Origin: Branchiostoma floridae
Taxonomy: Eukaryota; Chordata; Leptocardii; Amphioxiformes; Branchiostomatidae
Length of the DNA: 64,000 nucleotides
Assembly (NCBI RefSeq): GCF_000003815.2
Contig: NC_049979.1
Location: 2,877,353-2,941,352 of the forward strand
Reading direction: 5' to 3'
Part shown: positions 22,321 through 33,201 of the stretch, piece by piece
Position numbering within the stretch: the first letter of the stretch is position 1
Layout: every line of letters begins with the position of its first letter
Made by a program: the position numbers and the translations under genes
The notes under the pieces: generated by a model
Databases searched by the model: none
Told to the model about the DNA's origin: nothing
What the model saw: only the letters and a program-made list of their open reading frames with translations

Positions 22321-24809
22321 CAATGCATTATCTCCAGGAAAATGGAGATATTGTTTTGAGTGTGTCTGTGTTGTGAGTCTGTTTGTGTTTCTGGATATTT
22401 GGAGGATATTTGTGGTCAATATAACTCAGAACCTCCTCGTAAATTACAATTATGATATTTGGTATGTAGGTAGGTGTTGGGAAGACGAAGGTCAAGGTCA
22501 ATTTTGGTATGTATCTGTATCTATATAGGCGGTATAACCGCCCTTCGGCGTAACACACCAGCTTCGCAGGCATGCGGCACGGCAGCAACTGGTTAAATTA
22601 CACTGAATGATCCATCACACCTAACTGTGACCTTGGTACTGCAACAGAACTTCTTTTTTTCCCATGGTTGTCAAACATCTTAAGGTGGACCTATTAGAAA
22701 ATGGACATCGTAAAAGCAGAGGGTAGGGCGGAAAACTTGCATTTCACTGTAAAAATTCACTAAAAAAAACTTTATCATTAGGCATCACCTTTTCATCATT
22801 AAACTTTCTGGGTGACATCCCTTGTTAACCTCAAACAAGGTGGGTAAAAAAAAAAAAATGGCTAGATTTAAAACAATTTAAACCTTGTAACAAGAGTTGA
22901 TGCAACAGAATGATAAGCATCCATAACATTTTCCTTGCCATGGCCTTACAAGGACCACAGGAAGAATAGCTACTGTTGTAAAAAGCTAATTGTGGATCCA
23001 AATCAAATCGAGTGAAGTCAGAAAAGATTGAAGCACACAAATTCGGAGGACAACAAATTGCATCGGTGTGGCCGTAGGTTCTGTTGATACTGTAATTCTC
23101 TTTGTCTTCTCGGTACCAAACTTTCACGATCTGAGAAAATTTAACTTGTTCTCGGAACTAAATGTTCACTGTCGCGGCAAGTGCACATAGAAAAGGGCTG
23201 TGAATTATTCGTTATCGGTAATGATAAGTTCATGTTACAGGCGTCACCGTGAAAACCGTGAACATAACAGTACATTGAAAAAATCAGAAATTACAGTATG
23301 CCCCTGGTCCTCGGCAGGCAGCATACCGAATAACTGCTGGTGTGAAAGGCAAAGTGGGGCAGAGATTGGATCAGACCCACCATGGAGAAGTTAGAATGCA
23401 AACAGACAAAGTCTGGCCGAAGTGCATTTGGGTCAAGGTCCATTTTGAGCGGCTGTATTATAGCTGCGGTGTGTTTGTGATTTACCGTTGCTGCTTTCTG
23501 TGTGCATGAGGTAGCACTATCATGCAGTTATTGTTCATACACTTTTGATGATATCCACATGTCGAATATGGTGTACATGTACATGTATGCAAAAGCGAGT
23601 TCATTCTGAGACAGACAGTACAACATTGTTTTTTTCTTGCCCTTGTCAGTCAAATGGTGCGACAAACATTGTGACTTTACTATTATTTGTTTGTAGACAA
23701 TGAATCTATGTGACACTGTGTTTTTTTCTGACAAGTAATGCTAGTGCATGGATGATGATAGGTAATGCTAATACTTTTCTTCATCATAGACTTCAATATG
23801 AATACATGCTTGCACTGCATTAAACGGGCATGGAAAAAAGTTACAGATTGTGCATTGCTCAATTCTTCCAACTGCAACTTGAAGTAGTAGTAGCAGTAGT
23901 TATATCCAGTGTTTGATTATACTGCTGCCGGGGTCCCCAGTCGGCTTGTTTTTACACCACACTTCTATGCGGTTCGCTCCAGCAGGTTTGCCCCTACTCA
24001 ACAGCACTCTGAAAATGGCATGGAAATCTAGTGGACGTAAATAAGAGTAATAAATAAGCAAAAGTAAGTCTCCAAGAGAATGCAGGAAACATTTACAGTA
24101 TTCTTCAGCCGCCCAGCAAAGTCTGGTGGAGACTAGAAGGCCAACTGAAGTGATGTGTGGGAGAGTTTGCCTCCCCACTGTGCATGTACCAGCCCTGCTG
24201 ATGGTGGGTAATTGGCTATGTCCCTCTCCCTAGATAGTCTACTCCCTGTAGGAAATGTTGATGCTACCCAGAAAGCGTTGTGTCTACCTCTGCGGCTGAC
24301 CAACCCCTTTCCTGGGGAGCTTCCCTTGGGCTTAGACAATTTGACTTCTCGGTTCTGTGATCTAAAGAAGTGATAGACCCAAATTTTCTCAATTAACGCA
24401 TCCACCCTTGATTATGCTGTGGGACAGGTCACAGACAAAAATGTAGGACTGAAACATGATAATGGAAAAACTCAAATAAAGTAGGCAGCCCTTCGCTACC
24501 ATTCTTAAACACATTTTGAACTGGATGAAGTTAAATTTATGGTGTTTTCTTCTCTTCTGCCAAAGTTATTTCACAAAAATCAAGGACTTCTAGACAAGGT
24601 CCTTGCAAAAGATTTACATAAAAATTTCGTAATACAAACAAATTAGTATGGCCATAGCAAGAACAGTCTATTTTTTCTTTATTATTTCAAATTGATCCCT
24701 ATATAGCCGGGTGGTTATACCGGCTATTTAGATACAGATACAGAGTTCACCGTTATTTTTTCTGATTCCAAGAACCGACTCATCCACTTGGTGTAGCTCC
24801 AGTTACTAG
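22321..24809. other. Intronic sequence with repeat fragments, no exon seen
   Basis: Contains a fragment related to the 6 kb repeat (GATATTTGGTATGTAGGTAG at about 22456), a family D fragment at about 22683-22810 and further right-end-like pieces with GGTGTGGCC at about 23065 and AGTATGGCCAT at about 24645. No frame with paired splice sites was seen. It lies in the intron between 21168 and 28063. Confidence 0.4.
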
Positions 24810-25074
24810 TACTGTAAATGCATTTAAATTCGCATGGATTCAATTTCGCGGCAAAAAGAACTTTTCGCGGTGGTTTTAAGTTCGCGGCAGCACCATGCAC
24901 TGTAGTCTCTTACTGCCATGGAAAAAATGTAAGGTAAGGTTAACCAGTGCACCTTCTCTCAAAGATGAATCATGGAGCCATGGAAAAATGTTTGTGGTTT
25001 TAAGTTCGTGGTGAAGGGGCCACCGTGAAAACTGCGAACATTAAACCACCGTGAAAGTTTCTGCATTCACAGTA
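24810..25074. mobile_element. Foldback element (family F) with TACTGTAAATGCA ends
   Basis: Left end TACTGTAAATGCATTTAA, right end CTGCATTCACAGTA. The interior has TTCGCGG and GTTTTAAGTTCG pairs and ACCGTGAAAACTGCGAAC. A decayed relative (CACCGTGAAAACCGTGAAC) is at about 23247-23300. Confidence 0.75.
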
Positions 25075-26736
25075 TCAGCCAGGTCTGTCCCCCCACAGCT
25101 GTGCGGGATAATACCCACCTATCTCAGCAAATCCCCGCATGCGTTTTCCCATCCCGACGCCCCCTAATTCCCCCGGCATGTCGATTGATCTCCTGACCGT
25201 GTCCTGATCACGGCCTACAGTTTCCATCGGCCGGCCCAATTTTTCATAGATCGGGGGGGATCACGCGCAAGGTGTGGACTGTTATTGGGTACAAATTCAC
25301 CCCGGATTGGTCATCACAGGACTCCATGATTCATCTTTGAGAGAAGATGCACTGGTTAACCTTACCTGGGGCTGTCTCCATGACCCATCTCTCCGGCCCA
25401 AGTCAGAAATTTGCTTGTTAATGTTGGGACAGAGGAAAATTTCACACCGTCTGTCAAAAAAATCTGAACTTCATGACCTGAAATTGATGAAAATGTATTT
25501 TTGTAAGCTTCAAATGGTACATTTAACAACGAAGATTACCAACAGGGGTTCCTAAACATGAATGGTAACAGTTACAAAAAAGATTTTAAGCTGGAGAAGG
25601 CCCTGACATTTCCTGGAAACTTTAGCCTGGATGCTAGCCTTTTTAGCAAACTGAGGGTACACAAGTTGAAAAGGATGATGCCCAGTGTAGGGTAAAAAAA
25701 TTTGATGCTCACAGAAAAAAATTGGGTGCAAAAGTTGAAGTAGAATGTCAGAAAAACCTTACTACCTCTCTTTGGAGCTTGAATCTGAAATTCTATTGCT
25801 ACTTTCAAACTTTTGAAAAAAGTAATGTGTTAAAGGTTTTATTGTTATCTGATACCAAAATATTAAGAATATGTCTAGTGTACAATAGCGCCTATACTTA
25901 CATTTTTTGTACCTCACTCTACACAAATATCTAGGTGCACTGGAGCAATCAAAGTCAGAAATTAGGTGCATAGCTCCATTTTTGGGTGCACCTAAGCGTA
26001 TGTGCCCCCAGTATTTCGAGTCCTGCCATCTGATGCGCATAATCGTCCTGTAACCATCTGCCCTCTGCGGTACCCCGGGGGTTCAAACCTTGTACCGTAC
26101 CTGACCAGACGCTTTCGACATCGTCATCCCCCCATTTACCCTGCTAACGACCACATTACCTCCTGTAAAAACGACGACCGCGAGACTTTATGATGCAAAA
26201 TTCTACCTGGCCTGGGCGAGAGTGTAAAGAGTGTCGTGGGATTTGTCTTGGCGTTGCGACGGCCGGTTGTTATTGCACCGTCCGAGGAGGAAATATCTGG
26301 GACATGAAATATGCAGGGCTTGCTAGACTCCTTGAGAATGTGGTCAGACTCCGAGTTATCTCTTAAGCCTGGTAATTTTCTGGTCGGGCAGCCATGCGGG
26401 AACTTGTCCCATTTAAGATGGGAGGCGACCTTGATCAAAGAGTGGGAAAATGGAGGAAGAAGAGAAGATTGGCGGAATTTACGGGGGTCGGAGGGCTGGT
26501 AACAGTCGTCTGTTGTTGTCACAGAAATACAGTGTATTACCGAGATTATGCAAGGCAAAATGTGGATTTTGGGTAAAGTTTTGTTTTTCACCACCTTAAT
26601 AAGCGCTTAAGCAGTACAGTGTGTATACAGGGCTCTCTTCAAACATCTCATCATGCCCAGGATGTTCCTGTACCTAGCTGTTGAATCTTTTGGCAGTTTG
26701 TATGATGTCAAATAGCTTTGCGTCCCTCCATACTCC

Positions 26737-27216
26737 AAATCATCAGTTAGAGACAAATGTTTTTCTATTTACTCAAAGCTAAGATTTTGTGTCCCCGGGA
26801 TATCCCTTTCCAACATAGTGCACACATTTGTGCTAAAGTTCGAGCCTGTCGTTGATCCGACCTCATTCGATGGGCCCAGTATCATCAGGAAAAGCCTTCA
26901 AATCATCAGTTAGGGACAAACGTTTTTGATCTTCCAAAAGCTAAGATTTTGTGTCCCCTGGATCCCTTTCCAACATAGTGCACGCATTTGTGCTAAAGTT
27001 CGAGCCCGTCGTTGATCCGACCTCATTCGATGGGCCCCGTATCATCAGGAAAAGCCTTCAAATCATCAGTTAGGGACAAACGTTTTTGATCTTCCAAAAG
27101 CTAAGATTTTGTGTCCCCTGGATCCCTTTCCAACATAGTGCACACAATTGTGCTAAAGTTCGAGCCCGTCGTTGATCCGAGCTCATTCGATGGGCCCCGC
27201 ATCATCAGGAAAAGCC
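26737..27216 (+). repeat. Tandem repeat, about 160-bp unit, three copies
   Basis: AAATCATCAGTTAGGGACAA starts units at about 26737, 26900 and 27060. Each holds GCTAAGATTTTGTGTCCCC, AACATAGTGCAC and TTCGAGCCCGTCGTTGATCC. Copies 2 and 3 are nearly identical, copy 1 more diverged. Confidence 0.9.
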
Positions 27217-28062
27217 AATTGATGTTGGACCTGACCGGCCCTCTGGCAGAAGTCGGGTCCTGACATGATGGAGCAAGCCTCTCCTCCATCCATCTCACCT
27301 CATCATTTCTCCTCCCTCGTTCTTCCTGCGCTTGTCCCGCGCTGGAAACAAATGGACGCCGCTATAATAGAAACACTCCGCTCCCGCTCCCCACCATTCC
27401 CACAAAGGTCAGGCGGGTAATGATTTAATCTCGCGGGGGTCAAACTGCGCGGAACTTCGCGAGGAGGGTCGTGAAAAATGAGCCCGGGGATGTTTAGACC
27501 TTTGTCTGACAGGAAAACAGATACCCTGCGGATTGTGGAGTGTGACATATATGGCGGGGAGTGTTCAGGCCTGTTGGGTCCAGTCTTTTCCGCGGGTTTA
27601 ATGGATGTTTTACGGCATGCAGCCTGGGAACAAATGTACAATAGAGCCAACTCTGCAACTCTTCTGTTTTGCTCTATCTATAAAGCATTGTTTCATTGGA
27701 AAAAAACTGCTTTCAAAAGATGGATTTTTATTATTTGTAATCAGTTTGTGTGTTCATTTTGGTGTGTGTGTTTGCAGAGAGACTTGGAGAGTTGAACCTG
27801 CGGTTTAGCTTGTTTATATTGTTGACCAAATTTTTGTAAATTATGCCAAAAGAGCTTTTGCATTTAGATTTGGTCATAAATTATTGACACACTGTTTCGG
27901 ACAGTTGAACACATACATGTACATGTATTCCTTGTTTTGCAGGTTTTGATGCAATGGAGGTGTTATTTAGGTATATTTTTACATACAAAAGTGTAGTACT
28001 ACTTATCAATTTATCAAGTGTGCAACATTGTTGATCTAAGGAAGTTTTGTCTGTTTCTGCAG
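27217..28062. other. Intronic sequence, no exon seen
   Basis: A GC-rich unique part (27230-27600) is followed by an AT-rich stretch leading to the micro-exon acceptor. ORFs up to 115 codons on both strands look like by-products of composition. Confidence 0.4.
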
Positions 28063-28109
28063 AGTTCTGAAGGCAGCGCGCCCCTGGAGGCAGGTCATGA
28101 GGAGACCAG
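28063..28109 (+). CDS. SYNE: Nesprin, 47-bp micro-exon before KASH
   Basis: Acceptor CTGTTTCTGCAG and donor CCAG|GTAAGA flank 47 bp that read SSEGSAPLEAGHEET plus two bases AG. Entered in phase 0 from the exon ending at 21168, it leaves two bases that combine with the first G of the KASH exon to make Arg, giving R|SWPRLERVLR. Human nesprins have Arg-Ser just before the KASH helix, which supports the join. Strong splice sites and exact phase are the evidence; the peptide itself has no recognisable domain. It could be alternatively spliced. Skipping it would join phase 0 to a phase 2 exon and lose the KASH frame, so it is needed for the membrane-anchored form unless another exon replaces it. 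Confidence 0.75.
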
Positions 28110-30605
28110 GTAAGAAAGAACCGCCGCCTTTTCAACTTTTCCTCTAAACTCCCGGCTGGGTAATTAGCAGGGTCTTGCCACTACATTGCGTATGAAGTAT
28201 GAAGAGCGGCAGGTCGGTCGGCGGCTGAGCCCCCCCTCTGCATTATTCACACCGCGATTTCCCGGGGCCGCAGATGGACAGAATCCATCTGCTCTCCCCT
28301 CAGAGTGAGACGTTCGCGTTCTGGTCCGGGGGAGACCCCGTAACCCCGCGGTCTCGACTCCGGCCGGGAGGGCCGCGACCAATCGGCCATCAGGGCGGTT
28401 TCTGACAGGCCGGGATGAAGTATATGGATAATTCCATCTGCGGAAGAAATGATTTCCTCCCCAACTCCTCAAGGAGCTGTGACGTCGGAAGGAATCCATC
28501 ATCTCCTAATGACAGGAGGTAATTACCAGACTTAGCGGGGGCAAGCCATCCAGGGCGCAATCAAGGCTGGGAAGCACAGTTAGGAGCGAAGGTCCCATCC
28601 TTTGATCTCCCCTATAAAATATGCAATTGAAGTTGCCAGGCCCGTGCCCTTGGAGTGCTCTTGCCTGATTGGCCCTTCCCAGTGGTCACCATTTCTCCCC
28701 GAGAAAAACCTTTCACATTTTCCGCAACTTTCGGCAACTCTCTGATGCACAAAAAGTTTACAGCTTTACAGAGTTTTGGTTCGATTAGTTGTTTCTCCAT
28801 TGGAAAATTATGCTTTTGCTCACTATGCATATTGTGTCTGCAAGTTTTGGCAAATCTGTAATACACGAAAACTAATATCAATGCAAGAACTTTGCTTGGC
28901 CTGATCATCAATTTTTGTAGTGTATTTCTCATTGGAAATTACTTTTTGGGTCACAATTTCTACCGATGAAGATGCTTTCTAGTTTGTCTAAAAGTTTTGT
29001 CTGACTTTGCAAAGAAACTTCAACTGAAATAGTTTTTGGTCTGATTCCCACAAGTTTTAACGACTTTATGAAACACATAAACTTTCTGAATGCTTCACTT
29101 TCAAATTAGAAAATGACTTTATAGTTTGTTTTGTAACAAAATGCTCCATCAAAAATGCTTCAAACTCTGCAAATCAAAGCAAACTTTCCTTTCAGGTTGA
29201 ACTGCTCTGATGTATACATGGTTCATTACAATTAGTCAGCCGAGGCAATGTTTGGAAAACGAGCTTTGTAGCGATGTTTTCCCAGCTATCCGTCGCTCGT
29301 CAGGCTCAACTGACCACAGGCAGGTACTTGTGAAATGAAAATTAGCATCCGCGGCCATAAATTATCGGGAATTACTGAAGGCAATTTTCCAGATTCCTGA
29401 TTTTCCGTGTCGGCAGTGACCTTTCCGCCTGACAACCGGAGTTCTGCTCAAGGTCAGTCCGAGCGGAGTGTCGGATCCTCCCGGCCAAACTTCTCCTACC
29501 CCGCGTGTGCAGCTGCCTCCAGTATTGACCTGCGAGGCTTTAATCGACGGTCCAATATATCCAGGGCCTCGCCGGGAACCACCCAACTGAGGCGCGCCAA
29601 ACAGACCCTCCGTTTGTGGCCAAATATTTCCGAGGATTATTGGCCTTTTCCGACGTGCAGCTTGAGTAATCCAATTAAGTGTTCGCAGGCGAAGCTCATC
29701 TGTTGCAGGGACCACAAAGCATTCAGCCTCCCCCCCTCGCAATCAATACGCAACAAAACAATAAATTCTGGGCCGTAATTCTATCCCCTTGTGTGTGTGG
29801 CGGTCTTGAGAGTTTCCAGTAATGTTTGGATAATCTCCGAGCAGGCTGGAAAATTGTAAACTTTTTTTGTCTGCTTTTTTCTGACGCAGACTTTCAAGAA
29901 GTCAGGGTGGCCAGAAAACATTACAATTTTCCATCCTTATATGGGCATGCCCCGGTGTGCGATGGCACAAGTCCTTCAGTCTGGAGTTGGCAATTCGCTA
30001 CAAATCACCCGGATGGAGGCCTGGTGAACCTCTGTCTCGTATGAGCCACACAGTGATTTACATCATTCTGCCGGACTCCAGGAAGAATAGCGACATATCA
30101 GTCACTAATGGAGATCCAAATCAAATCAATCCCAACATCTTCTTGGAGATCAGTGTTTAGTCAATTTCCAAGCAGATATAGGGATGGAAGATTGAGGAGT
30201 TGTCTGGCAGGCTGTCTGTTTTTACACACTCTGGGAGAGTTACTTGGCACAAAAACGGAAAAAAATTACAATTCTTCCTCCTAACATCTGCTTTGAGGCT
30301 AGAGTTCTTCCAATCTCCAAGAAGATGGGATGGGATAAAGAAGTTTTGCCGACACATTGCCTCCCAGGAAACATTAAGATTTTCCCTCCTACATCTGCTT
30401 GGGCATTCAGGTTTTGGCAGCTACTGTAAAATGTTCTATTGCCGTGTATTTCTAATTTAACTTATCTGGTTCCTGTGTCTGTGTTGATTCATAGTGCTCT
30501 CGTAGTTTTGGATGTAATTAGAGTTACCTGAAAAACAGGTCATTTTCCCCAGACTTACAAGTCTTCTCGCAACACGAATAAGCTACAACTGAACGTCTTT
30601 TTCAG
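28110..30605. other. Last nesprin intron, unique sequence
   Basis: No exon seen. 28140-28620 and 29400-29770 are GC- and CpG-enriched unique segments with TAATTA- and GTCATCAG-like motifs and no repeats. The rest is AT-rich. The 112-126 codon ORFs here do not resemble any family. Confidence 0.4.
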
Positions 30606-30792
30606 GTCATGGCCCCGTTTGGAGCGAGTGCTGCGATTGGCTCTCCCGGTCCAGGCCCTCCTCTTCCTGATGCTCCTATTGGTCAGCCTCCTGCCGCTGA
30701 TGCTCGAGCCGGAGTGTTGCTCCACGGCGAACAACTTACACCGCTCCATCCACCCGACATTGCGCCACGTCAACGGGCCCTCCCCTACCTAG
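30606..30792 (+). CDS. SYNE: Nesprin, terminal KASH-domain exon
   Basis: After TTTTTCAG the exon gives one base completing Arg, 61 codons and TAG at 30790-30792. The product begins SWPRLERVLRLALPVQ, matching the RVLRxALPxQ start of nesprin KASH domains, then a Leu-rich transmembrane helix (about residues 11-33, ending LLPLML). The luminal tail is EPECCSTANNLHRSIHP then TLRHVNGPSPT. Counting back from the last residue (0), Cys lies at -23, the position of the cysteine that forms the KASH-SUN disulphide in human nesprins; NN at -18/-19, HP at -11/-12, LR and NG are also conserved. The usual PPPx ending is PSPT, and an extra Cys is at -24. The domain anchors the protein in the outer nuclear membrane and binds SUN trimers in the perinuclear space. 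The plain ORF in another frame over this region is a shadow. Confidence 0.96.
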
Positions 30793-30806
30793 TCAGCCCA
30801 TCATCC

Positions 30807-30839
30807 AGCCGGAGTATCACACGACGGCAAACAACTTAG
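30807..30839 (+). pseudogene. Decayed copy B of the KASH luminal-tail sequence
   Basis: AGCCGGAGTATCACACGACG then GCAAACAACTTA matches the functional GAGCCGGAGTGTTGCTCCACGGCGAACAACTTA block. In the same frame it reads EYHTTANNL and then runs to a stop. Both cysteine codons are lost. Confidence 0.65.
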
Positions 30840-30895
30840 ATTCCTTCTGACAAGACAAAACTCAGATGAAGGACTGTCGTGGATTGTCATGTTGC

Positions 30896-30989
30896 AGGAA
30901 AAGTGTAGCCTGGGTACCATCCTATTTCTACCGGGGCTCCTTACACTCCCCCGGTAGAATACGGATGATACTCAGGCTAGGAAAAGTGT
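30896..30989. mobile_element. 72-bp foldback insertion with 11-bp target duplication
   Basis: The element (30907-30978) has imperfect 30-bp inverted arms, AGCCTGGGTACCATCC ... CTACCGGGG and CCCCGGTAG ... GATACTCAGGCT, around a 12-bp loop. It is flanked by direct repeats AGGAAAAGTGT (30896-30906 and 30979-30989), one on each side. It sits just before KASH-tail copy C and introduces a stop in that frame. Confidence 0.85.
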
Positions 30990-31049
30990 TGCACGACAGT
31001 GAAAAACTTACATCGGTACATCCATCCAACCTTACACGTCCCCACCTAG
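30987..31049 (+). pseudogene. In-frame decayed copy C of the KASH luminal tail
   Basis: Reads CCTTVKNLHRYIHPTLHVPT followed by TAG. Against the functional tail, 12 of the first 16 residues agree, including the Cys pair, NLHR and IHPTL, and the stop falls at the equivalent place after a five-codon loss. There is no transmembrane segment directly upstream; a foldback insertion interrupts it. Probably a relic, but preservation of frame and stop is notable. Confidence 0.75.
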
Positions 31050-31316
31050 ACCACTAGCATATACACAGAACGTAATGCGCTTGTGGTACATAGCCTGGGA
31101 TCCATACCTACATGTTTAACTGCCCGGTCTTTTTCGTCACCTTTGGTCAAAGTTGTATCCGAGTAATAGCCATTGTATACAATCTCTCTTAGTCTCTTTG
31201 GAGTTTGGACACAACTGACTGACCCTATATACTGGGTTTTACCAGTAACCTCATATACACAACCCTGTATGCTGATGTTCTGGTGACTTGATCTGTGCAC
31301 CCTTCTCTGGCCAAAG

Positions 31317-31379
31317 TGTTCCACTAACAACTTACATCCGTCCATCCACCCAACCATACGTGCCCTCCCCTCACAGGGT
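31317..31379 (+). pseudogene. Decayed copy D of the KASH luminal tail
   Basis: In frame it reads CSTNNLHPSIHPTIRALPSQ, close to CSTANNLHRSIHPTLR of the functional tail, then continues to a stop at about 31420. The nucleotide match includes TCCATCCACCC and GCCCTCCCCT. A TGA in the same frame lies some 50 bp upstream, so no membrane helix could be attached. Confidence 0.75.
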
Positions 31380-31569
31380 ACACCCACATCGTATGCTTGC
31401 AGTCCTGCCCAGTTTCAGTGAGGCTCATTAACAGATGCCACTGGGGAAATTTGCCCTCCCTGGCCAGAATTCCCTTGTTCCTCTCTTATATTCTGTGTAC
31501 ACGGTCCGTATGGCTTGACCACCAGAGCAAAGAAAAGTGTTACGAAATATGTATATGCAGAGGCTTTTG

Positions 31570-31885
31570 TTACAACTTTGATATTTGTGAAAGCAAAGAT
31601 ATTATATGACACAAAATGTACATGCTTTGAGGTTTTCAAAACTTTTTAGTTCGAGAATAAAGTAAAGAAATTATATGATTCAAATTGTAAATGTACATGC
31701 TCTGAGATTTTCAAAAGGTTTAGATTTGAAAAGGCAAAGAAATTATATGACACAAAATGTACATGCTGTGAAGTTTCAAAACTTTAGATTTGAGAATAAA
31801 GCAAGGAAATTATATGACACAAAATGTACATTCTCTGAGGTTTTCAAAACTTTTAGATTTGAGAAAGCAAAGAAATTTTGTGTGA
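31570..31885 (+). repeat. AT-rich tandem repeat with AATAAA motifs downstream of nesprin
   Basis: Units of about 66-71 bp contain TTATATGACACAAAATGTAC, GAGGTTTTCAAAACTTT and TTTGAGAATAAAG. AATAAA occurs at 31656-31661 and about 31795-31800. A looser copy is at about 32040-32110. The array begins about 780 bp after the nesprin stop codon and could supply polyadenylation signals. Confidence 0.7.
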
Positions 31886-32579
31886 TGTTTCGATTTTTAT
31901 GACTATGGAGGTTAGGATTTTTATGTCAAGAGATTGTTAAAGTCCAGGTCACTTACACCCTTAGCCTACATGTACTAAGGTAGCCATTTGGTGCCAAGCT
32001 TTACTGGTTGCTATATTAGGCAGCCCAGAGAAGGTGTTAAAAAGCAAAGAGAAAATGTGATTCAAGTTTGTACGTACATGTATATCAACTTTGAGGTTTT
32101 TAAAACTTGTAAATTTTTGTGGAAATGCTCCAAGAGATTTTTAACTTTGAGAAGTTCAGCTCATGAGATGGGAGAAGTTGTTGTTGTAAGTATCTATTTT
32201 TATGATCAGGACCTTTTTGATGTGTCCCTTGTACAAACATTTCTGTAAATCTCATGTACAGACAAAGTGCAACTATCGCTTGTTTTTTTACTCGCCACGT
32301 ATGTGGAATACTAAGTATTACACTAAAGGCACAGTTTTTTAAAATCTGTGACTTCGAAATTTTGTTTAAGTTATGTAACTTTTGCAAATACGGTTCTTCT
32401 TCGGCATAGCAAGTAGGATTCTGACTCTTGTGTGGATTGCTTGATTGTATGTTGTCATTTCTACCAAGGTGTCAGGTAAGTATTCACATTTGACAATAAA
32501 GTTATTCATACCCTCGTAACTTTTAATTGATTTGTTATGTAGAAAGTGTTTTTTTTTCAATTATGCAAGTTAGAGATAT

Positions 32580-32633
<54 letters not shown>

Positions 32634-33102
32634 GGTTCTTCTTTTTCTTATATATGAAGACACATTGAAGACACATTGTAGTATTTGTGAAATTTCTTCA
32701 TTCAGAGGCACTTTATTAATTCTTCTACAAAAGATTCCATGTCCACAAGTATCTGAATATATTTATTTGTACCCTGTCTTGTCTAATTTCACAGACATAG
32801 TTTTGCAACTGAGATCGAACCACAATTGGTCTTAATGTGCAACTGTCAACTAAATGAATTTTCTGAAATGGTCCATATTCCATTATACAATATTTCAGTC
32901 TTGAGAAAATAACAGATTAAAAGGGGGTATGAATAATTTATTGTTAACTGTAGTAGTGTGATATTTATGATATTAGCGTCTATACTATATACTATTAGAC
33001 AACATCTCCTGTATTTTCCTCTGTCAGCTTCTAACAGCACTGCAATAAAACCGATTTTGAGCATACTTCGTATCATGGTACTTATTTTGTTTCACACCGC
33101 AT
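31886..33102. other. AT-rich intergenic sequence with a TA microsatellite
   Basis: An uninterrupted (TA)n run lies at 32582-32632, and AATAAA at about 32494. No coding signal was found in either strand. Confidence 0.6.
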
Positions 33103-33201
33103 TGAATACCGCCCATCGACTTGATATCCCAAAATACCTGTTTTTAAAAACAGCATATATTCGTGTACGCTACCCCGCGAACAAAGGTGAACTAGCGTTA
33201 C
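33103..33201. mobile_element. Foldback element (family A), right half only
   Basis: CCCATCGACTTGATATCCC, then CTACCCCGCGAACAAAGGTG and AACTAGCGTTA are the right half of the family. The left half is replaced by unrelated AT-rich sequence. Confidence 0.75.

Noticed and set aside
7176-30792. AKAP6 as an alternative identity for the spectrin-repeat gene
   Set aside because: The spectrin exon plus a very large following exon first suggested AKAP6, but the DIEAH/LCE/DCxAC/RRW pattern and the terminal KASH domain identify a nesprin.
30609-30839. 76-codon + strand ORF starting MAPFGASAAIGSP
   Set aside because: Out of frame with the KASH reading, which matches a conserved domain end to end.
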